A stretch of 32,865 bases of DNA, from positions 1 through 32,865 of the forward strand of contig CACLGW010000012.1 of NCBI GenBank assembly GCA_902606525.1, in the 5' to 3' direction. Shown here piece by piece: positions 29,347-32,865 of this stretch. The position numbers were made by a program, and so were the translations under genes. Below the pieces are notes generated by a model that had not been told where the DNA came from, searched no databases, and saw only the letters and a program-made list of their open reading frames with translations. Source of the DNA: an uncultured Bacteroidota bacterium (GTDB taxonomy: Bacteria > Bacteroidota > Bacteroidia > Flavobacteriales > Flavobacteriaceae). The number at the start of each line of letters is the position of its first letter. Position 1 is the stretch's first letter.

Positions 29347-30117
29347 TTATTTATTGAAAAACATCGAAGTTGCTTTATCCGCAATCTCCTGAAGAAACAT
29401 CTTATCATTTTTATTAATCGTTCCAAAATAATCGTACTTCAAACCGACAGGTGATTGACCGTAAATACTAGAAAAGACTGTACATGCTGCAAGATAAGTT
29501 CCAAGTAGACTTGGGTGTGATCCATCAAATTTATGTAATCTGATACTTGGTTGTTTTTGATATGCTAAATCAAAAGCTAGACCAACAGGTATGACCAAAG
29601 CCTGATTCTCAATTCCAACTTTTATATAGGTTTCAGCAATAGTTTTTATTTGATTCTCAGTGAATTTTTTGTGTGGTTCAACATAAGCATGTGTCATATA
29701 TAAAGCAGCTTGAGAATTATTTTCTCTTATTGTTTGAACATGTTTTTTTACAAAATATGAGAATTCTTTTCTGCTATCTATAGTTAGTGTTTCTCCACTC
29801 CCACCTTGAAGAATGACTAAATCAAATTTCTCAATTGAACTAATTGCTTTAGGCTTCATCAGTCTCTCAACATTGTGATGTTTGAGTCTAGCCCCCCCAA
29901 TTGTTGCAGATTTTACAGAAGAGGCATCATAGCCCGTAAAGTATTCCTCAACCATACGTCTAAAGTGATTGTGTAAACTATCCCCATAATAGAGATAGCT
30001 ATTTCCTATAAACAAAATTGTTTCAGGATGTGCTTCTTCAGTTTTAATTTTTGAGTCCTGAGAAAATAAAAAATTTGAAAACAATAAAAAAACAACTATA
30101 GTTATTAAAAACTTCAT
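29347..30117 (-). CDS. Secreted SGNH/GDSL-type hydrolase
   Basis: Probable esterase or deacetylase acting in the periplasm or outside; substrate unknown. A signal peptide (1 to about 19, FLLFSNFLFS) precedes the SGNH blocks: block I ILFIGNSYLYYGDS (Ser40), block II Gly near 74 (ATIGGARL), block III LVILQGGSGET and block V FDGSHPSLLGTYLA (Asp198, His201). The GGSGE rather than a GxND block III places it in a divergent branch. The 256 aa length is normal. It starts 12 nt after the stop of the transporter gene upstream on the same strand, so both are probably in one operon. Confidence 0.85.
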   Translation of the reverse strand: MKFLITIVVFLLFSNFLFSQDSKIKTEEAHPETILFIGNSYLYYGDSLHNHFRRMVEEYFTGYDASSVKSATIGGARLKHHNVERLMKPKAISSIEKFDLVILQGGSGETLTIDSRKEFSYFVKKHVQTIRENNSQAALYMTHAYVEPHKKFTENQIKTIAETYIKVGIENQALVIPVGLAFDLAYQKQPSIRLHKFDGSHPSLLGTYLAACTVFSSIYGQSPVGLKYDYFGTINKNDKMFLQEIADKATSMFFNK

Positions 30118-30129
30118 ATTATTTTTTAG

Positions 30130-31590
30130 TCAAAAAGGATTGTCAAATACATCAAAATTCCATAAAACAGGGAGAAAAAAATAAACCATTATGAAAATGA
30201 TAATTATTGATATAATATTCATTAATATACCAATCCGTACCATATCTGATATTTTTAAATAGTTAGATCCAAAAACTACAGCATTTGGAGGTGTTGCTAC
30301 AGGGAGCATAAAAGCACATGATGCAGCTAGTGTTGCACCTACCATAAGTATGTAAGGATGAACTCCAAGCATTAAAGCTGTGGGTGCTAAAATCGGAAGT
30401 AACATAGCAGTAGTTGCTAAATTTGAAGTTATTTCAGTTAAAAAATTTACTGAAGTAATAACCACTAATAAGATGATGAATAATGAAAATCCACTAAGTT
30501 GGGTTAAATTTTCAGCGATCCAACTAGCTAATCCGCTGGACTGAAAACCTGCAGCAATAGCTAAACCACCACCAAAAAGAAGTAATATCCCCCAAGGTAA
30601 TTTGACTGCATCTTCCCAGTGCATAATCTTCTCATCATTATTTTTTTTCCCTGTACTGAATAAAAACAAAGAAATACCTGATATCAAAGCAATCATTGAA
30701 TCATCTAGACTTGGTAAAAATAAATTTAAAAAAAATGTCCTTGAAATCCATGCAGCTCCAGTAATTACAAAAACAACTAAAACTATTTTTTCTTCATAAC
30801 GTATTTCACCTAATTTTTTCAATTGCTTTTTTATTTCTACCATTCCTTCATCAAAATTAATTTGAGAGAACTTGAAGGCAGCTCGTGTTAAATAAATCCA
30901 CGATATAATTAATAGTATTATAGAAATAGGGAGTCCAAAAATAATCCACTTCAAGAAACTTATTTCAATACCATATAATTCCTGAATAATCCCTGCGAAG
31001 ACTAAATTGGGTGGAGTTCCTATTAAAGTTGCAATTCCTCCTATAGAAGCACTAAATGCGATTGAAAGCATTAAAGCTTTTCCAAATATAAGATTCTCTT
31101 GTTCGGGAATACTCTTCAAGTCTTTCATTTGCTTGATTATAGCAATCCCAATAGGTAGCATCATTACAGCAGTTGCTGTATTAGAGATCCACATGGACAG
31201 AAAAGCTGTAGCAAGCATAAAACCCAATATGATTTTTTTTACATCTGTTCCAATCAACTTAATAATATTAAGTGCAATTCGTTTGTGCAAATTCCATTTT
31301 TCTATTGCAAGGGCTAAAATAAATCCACCCATGTATAGAAAAACATAACGATGACCAAAAGAAGAAGAAGTTTCGGCAAGAGATAACGCCCCAGATAATG
31401 GAAAAAGAATTATTGGTAGTAAAGAAGTAACAGCAATCGGAATAGCCTCAGTTATCCACCAAACAGCTATCCATATTGTGGATGCTAAAACTGCATTAGC
31501 TTCATTCGATAATCCATCAGGGTTTAAAAAAAGCCTTATCAGAATAAACAATAAAGGCCCTAAAAAAAGACCTATTTTTTTTGAATTCAT
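30130..31590 (-). CDS. DASS/SLC13-family sodium-dependent anion transporter
   Basis: Inner-membrane secondary transporter of the divalent anion:sodium symporter family, which carries dicarboxylates, citrate or sulfate; the substrate is not resolvable here. The 486 aa product has about 11 hydrophobic segments and the two inverted-repeat signatures: SMWISNTATAVMMLPIG in the first half and TEITSNLATTAMLLPILAP in the second. It also has WWITEAIPIAVTSLLPIILF near the N terminus and IGGIATLIGTPPNLVFAG. The SGNH hydrolase follows after 12 nt. Upstream lies the hairpin that ends the SusD gene, so it is likely transcribed independently. Confidence 0.92.
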   Translation of the reverse strand: MNSKKIGLFLGPLLFILIRLFLNPDGLSNEANAVLASTIWIAVWWITEAIPIAVTSLLPIILFPLSGALSLAETSSSFGHRYVFLYMGGFILALAIEKWNLHKRIALNIIKLIGTDVKKIILGFMLATAFLSMWISNTATAVMMLPIGIAIIKQMKDLKSIPEQENLIFGKALMLSIAFSASIGGIATLIGTPPNLVFAGIIQELYGIEISFLKWIIFGLPISIILLIISWIYLTRAAFKFSQINFDEGMVEIKKQLKKLGEIRYEEKIVLVVFVITGAAWISRTFFLNLFLPSLDDSMIALISGISLFLFSTGKKNNDEKIMHWEDAVKLPWGILLLFGGGLAIAAGFQSSGLASWIAENLTQLSGFSLFIILLVVITSVNFLTEITSNLATTAMLLPILAPTALMLGVHPYILMVGATLAASCAFMLPVATPPNAVVFGSNYLKISDMVRIGILMNIISIIIIFIMVYFFLPVLWNFDVFDNPF

Positions 31591-31682
31591 TATATGGTTT
31601 GTTTCAAATTTTAATTGATGTGGAAAAATTAATTAAAATTTACGCAATTCAGTTAAATTTGATTCATAATAATAAATAGATA

Positions 31683-31733
31683 TTATTTATTAAAAAAGGG
31701 TCATAATTTAAAACAACCCTTTTTTATAAATAA
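31683..31733 (-). terminator. Terminator downstream of the SusD-like gene
   Basis: AAAAAAGGGT and ACCCTTTTTT form a perfect 10-bp stem with a 14-nt loop. The stem extends to about 18 bp through TTATTTAT-type flanks with one bulged base. It lies 10 nt beyond the SusD stop, and a T-rich run follows on the minus strand, the form of an intrinsic terminator. Confidence 0.7.
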
Positions 31734-31742
31734 TAAAATTCA

Positions 31743-32865
31743 TTACTGGTTAACACTAGTTTTGCTGAAGATTCCAGGATCCTCATCTGGTGCATTTGAA
31801 TTTGAATTTAACTCGTTTTGAGCATAAGGCATTCTTTCTGCCCTCCGAGTATTGTCTGCATCAACCATTACATAGGGCACAGCAATTGCATTATCTGATT
31901 TACGTAATCGTCGAGCGTCATTGTAAGGCATATGCATTCCAAAACCAGATACATATCGTTCCTCAATTACCTCACGTAAAAAAGCGTTATCAGCGCTAAT
32001 ATTGTCAGGATTTTCAATTCCACCCGCATCAAAATCTGATACTTCAAATGGTGAATATTTGAAAGCTTCCCCGACAAAAGAAGAATTAAGGTTTCCGCCG
32101 CTATTTAACCATTTTCGCATTTCATTAAGATGGGCCAGGCCAGTAGCAACTCCTCCAGATCTTCCTGCAGCTTCAGCCATGATAAGCTTATTTTCAAAAA
32201 AAGTTACCATATTTTGAGGTTCACGCTCTTGAATTATTCCATTATTTCCGCTTCCAGCAGCATCAATCATATAATATGCTCTTCTCGCAGTTTCATCTGT
32301 TTTTGAATGATTTCGAGATAGCGCGTTAGAAGCATCTAAGATTTGAAGCAAATAACTTTCAGTACCATCATCTGAATTGTTTCCCAGATCTCCTGATCTT
32401 GAACCTGCAAGGATCGTCCAAAAAAGATTTGTATCACCAGAAACAGAATTTCCTGGCGTGAATTTCATATCTCCATCTGCAGAAGAAATTCCATTTTGAG
32501 CAGCTGATAGTGCATTAGAATAGTCTTTTTGATGAAGATAAAAACGAGCTTTTAAGGTGTATGCTGCCGCAATCCATTTATTCTTATCACCATTAAAGTA
32601 AATATCTTCGTCAACGGGTTCTGAGGTAGTACCATTTAAAGTAGTAATTCCTTCATCCAAAAGTGCAATTGCAGAGCCATATACACTAATTTGAGAATCA
32701 AAAATAGGATCTTCAATTTCTGAATTTCCTGCTTCCGAGAAAGGAATATCTCCCCACAGTGATGCACCTGTGCCAAAGGCATGACCTTGAATAATCATAG
32801 CAATCCCTCGAAGTAATGCACTATCTGAATTATCAATAATATGACGCATATTAGTCATAACACCT
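31743..32865 (-). CDS. RagB/SusD-family nutrient-binding outer-membrane lipoprotein (partial, 5' end outside window)
   Basis: Surface glycan- or peptide-binding partner of SusC-like TonB transporters. The reading frame is open at the right edge (codons before the ATG at 32858 read Gly-Val), so the signal peptide and N-terminal part are missing. Visible SusD features are an N-terminal helical part (LLRGIAMIIQGHAF, GDIPFSEAG), TPR-like helices (AAYTLKARFYLHQKDYSNAL), MAEAAGRSGGVATGLAHLNEMR and the C-terminal REVIEERYVSGFGMHMPYNDARRLR. At least 374 residues are present. A SusC gene would be expected upstream, outside the window. A strong hairpin ends the unit after the stop. Confidence 0.93.
   Translation of the reverse strand, partial: GVMTNMRHIIDNSDSALLRGIAMIIQGHAFGTGASLWGDIPFSEAGNSEIEDPIFDSQISVYGSAIALLDEGITTLNGTTSEPVDEDIYFNGDKNKWIAAAYTLKARFYLHQKDYSNALSAAQNGISSADGDMKFTPGNSVSGDTNLFWTILAGSRSGDLGNNSDDGTESYLLQILDASNALSRNHSKTDETARRAYYMIDAAGSGNNGIIQEREPQNMVTFFENKLIMAEAAGRSGGVATGLAHLNEMRKWLNSGGNLNSSFVGEAFKYSPFEVSDFDAGGIENPDNISADNAFLREVIEERYVSGFGMHMPYNDARRLRKSDNAIAVPYVMVDADNTRRAERMPYAQNELNSNSNAPDEDPGIFSKTSVNQ

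Noticed and set aside
31007-31348. 113-codon plus-strand frame inside the transporter gene
   Set aside because: It is antisense to conserved DASS motifs and has no homologous pattern of its own.

Overview
The window is AT-rich DNA from a member of the Bacteroidota, most likely a marine flavobacterium. Several things point there: an archaeal/eukaryal-type ProS, a fused SecDF, a Rho with a long asparagine/lysine-rich insert, a SusD-like lipoprotein, an OmpP1/FadL-type barrel, and repeated TAnnTTTG (-7) promoter boxes just upstream of starts, with few Shine-Dalgarno sites. No CRISPR array, insertion sequence, integrase or plasmid function was seen.

Left part (1-9.5 kb): rho (+) converges on a tRNA-Glu/rpsT pair (-) and proS (-). 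Divergent from proS is an operon-like pair of an unrecognised lipoprotein with an aromatic/glycine-rich and an Arg/Ser/Asn-rich half, followed by an OmpP1/FadL-like barrel. Then come cysS, yidD and lgt (+), which link cysteinyl-tRNA supply, membrane insertion and lipoprotein maturation.

Middle part (9.5-24 kb, all minus strand): transcription runs TPR protein -> outer-membrane barrel (overlapping by up to 17 nt), amidohydrolase, asnB, gyrB, mdh, secDF. Clear -7 elements precede amidohydrolase, asnB, gyrB and secDF. Two of them show that the longest possible reading frame is not the true one: secDF starts at 12520 and the amidohydrolase at 19139. ftsE diverges from the TPR/barrel pair and meets typA tail to tail with one base between the stops.

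Right part (26.7-32.9 kb): an ssrA (tmRNA) gene with tag GDNNYALAA and a strong hairpin closes the conserved block. Beyond it the content looks accessory: an LpqC/CE1-like esterase lipoprotein, a small four-helix membrane protein, a heavily decayed secreted-protein pseudogene (four in-frame stops and a frameshift, not reported as a gene by a simple ORF scan), an SGNH hydrolase downstream of a DASS/SLC13 carboxylate transporter, and the 3' part of a SusD-family gene that runs off the right edge.

Most of the window is core metabolism and information processing. No clearly new system was found. The items most worth a second look are the decayed gene at 28765-29252, the TPR/barrel operon, the low-complexity lipoprotein paired with the FadL-like barrel, and the tRNA-Glu/rpsT arrangement.
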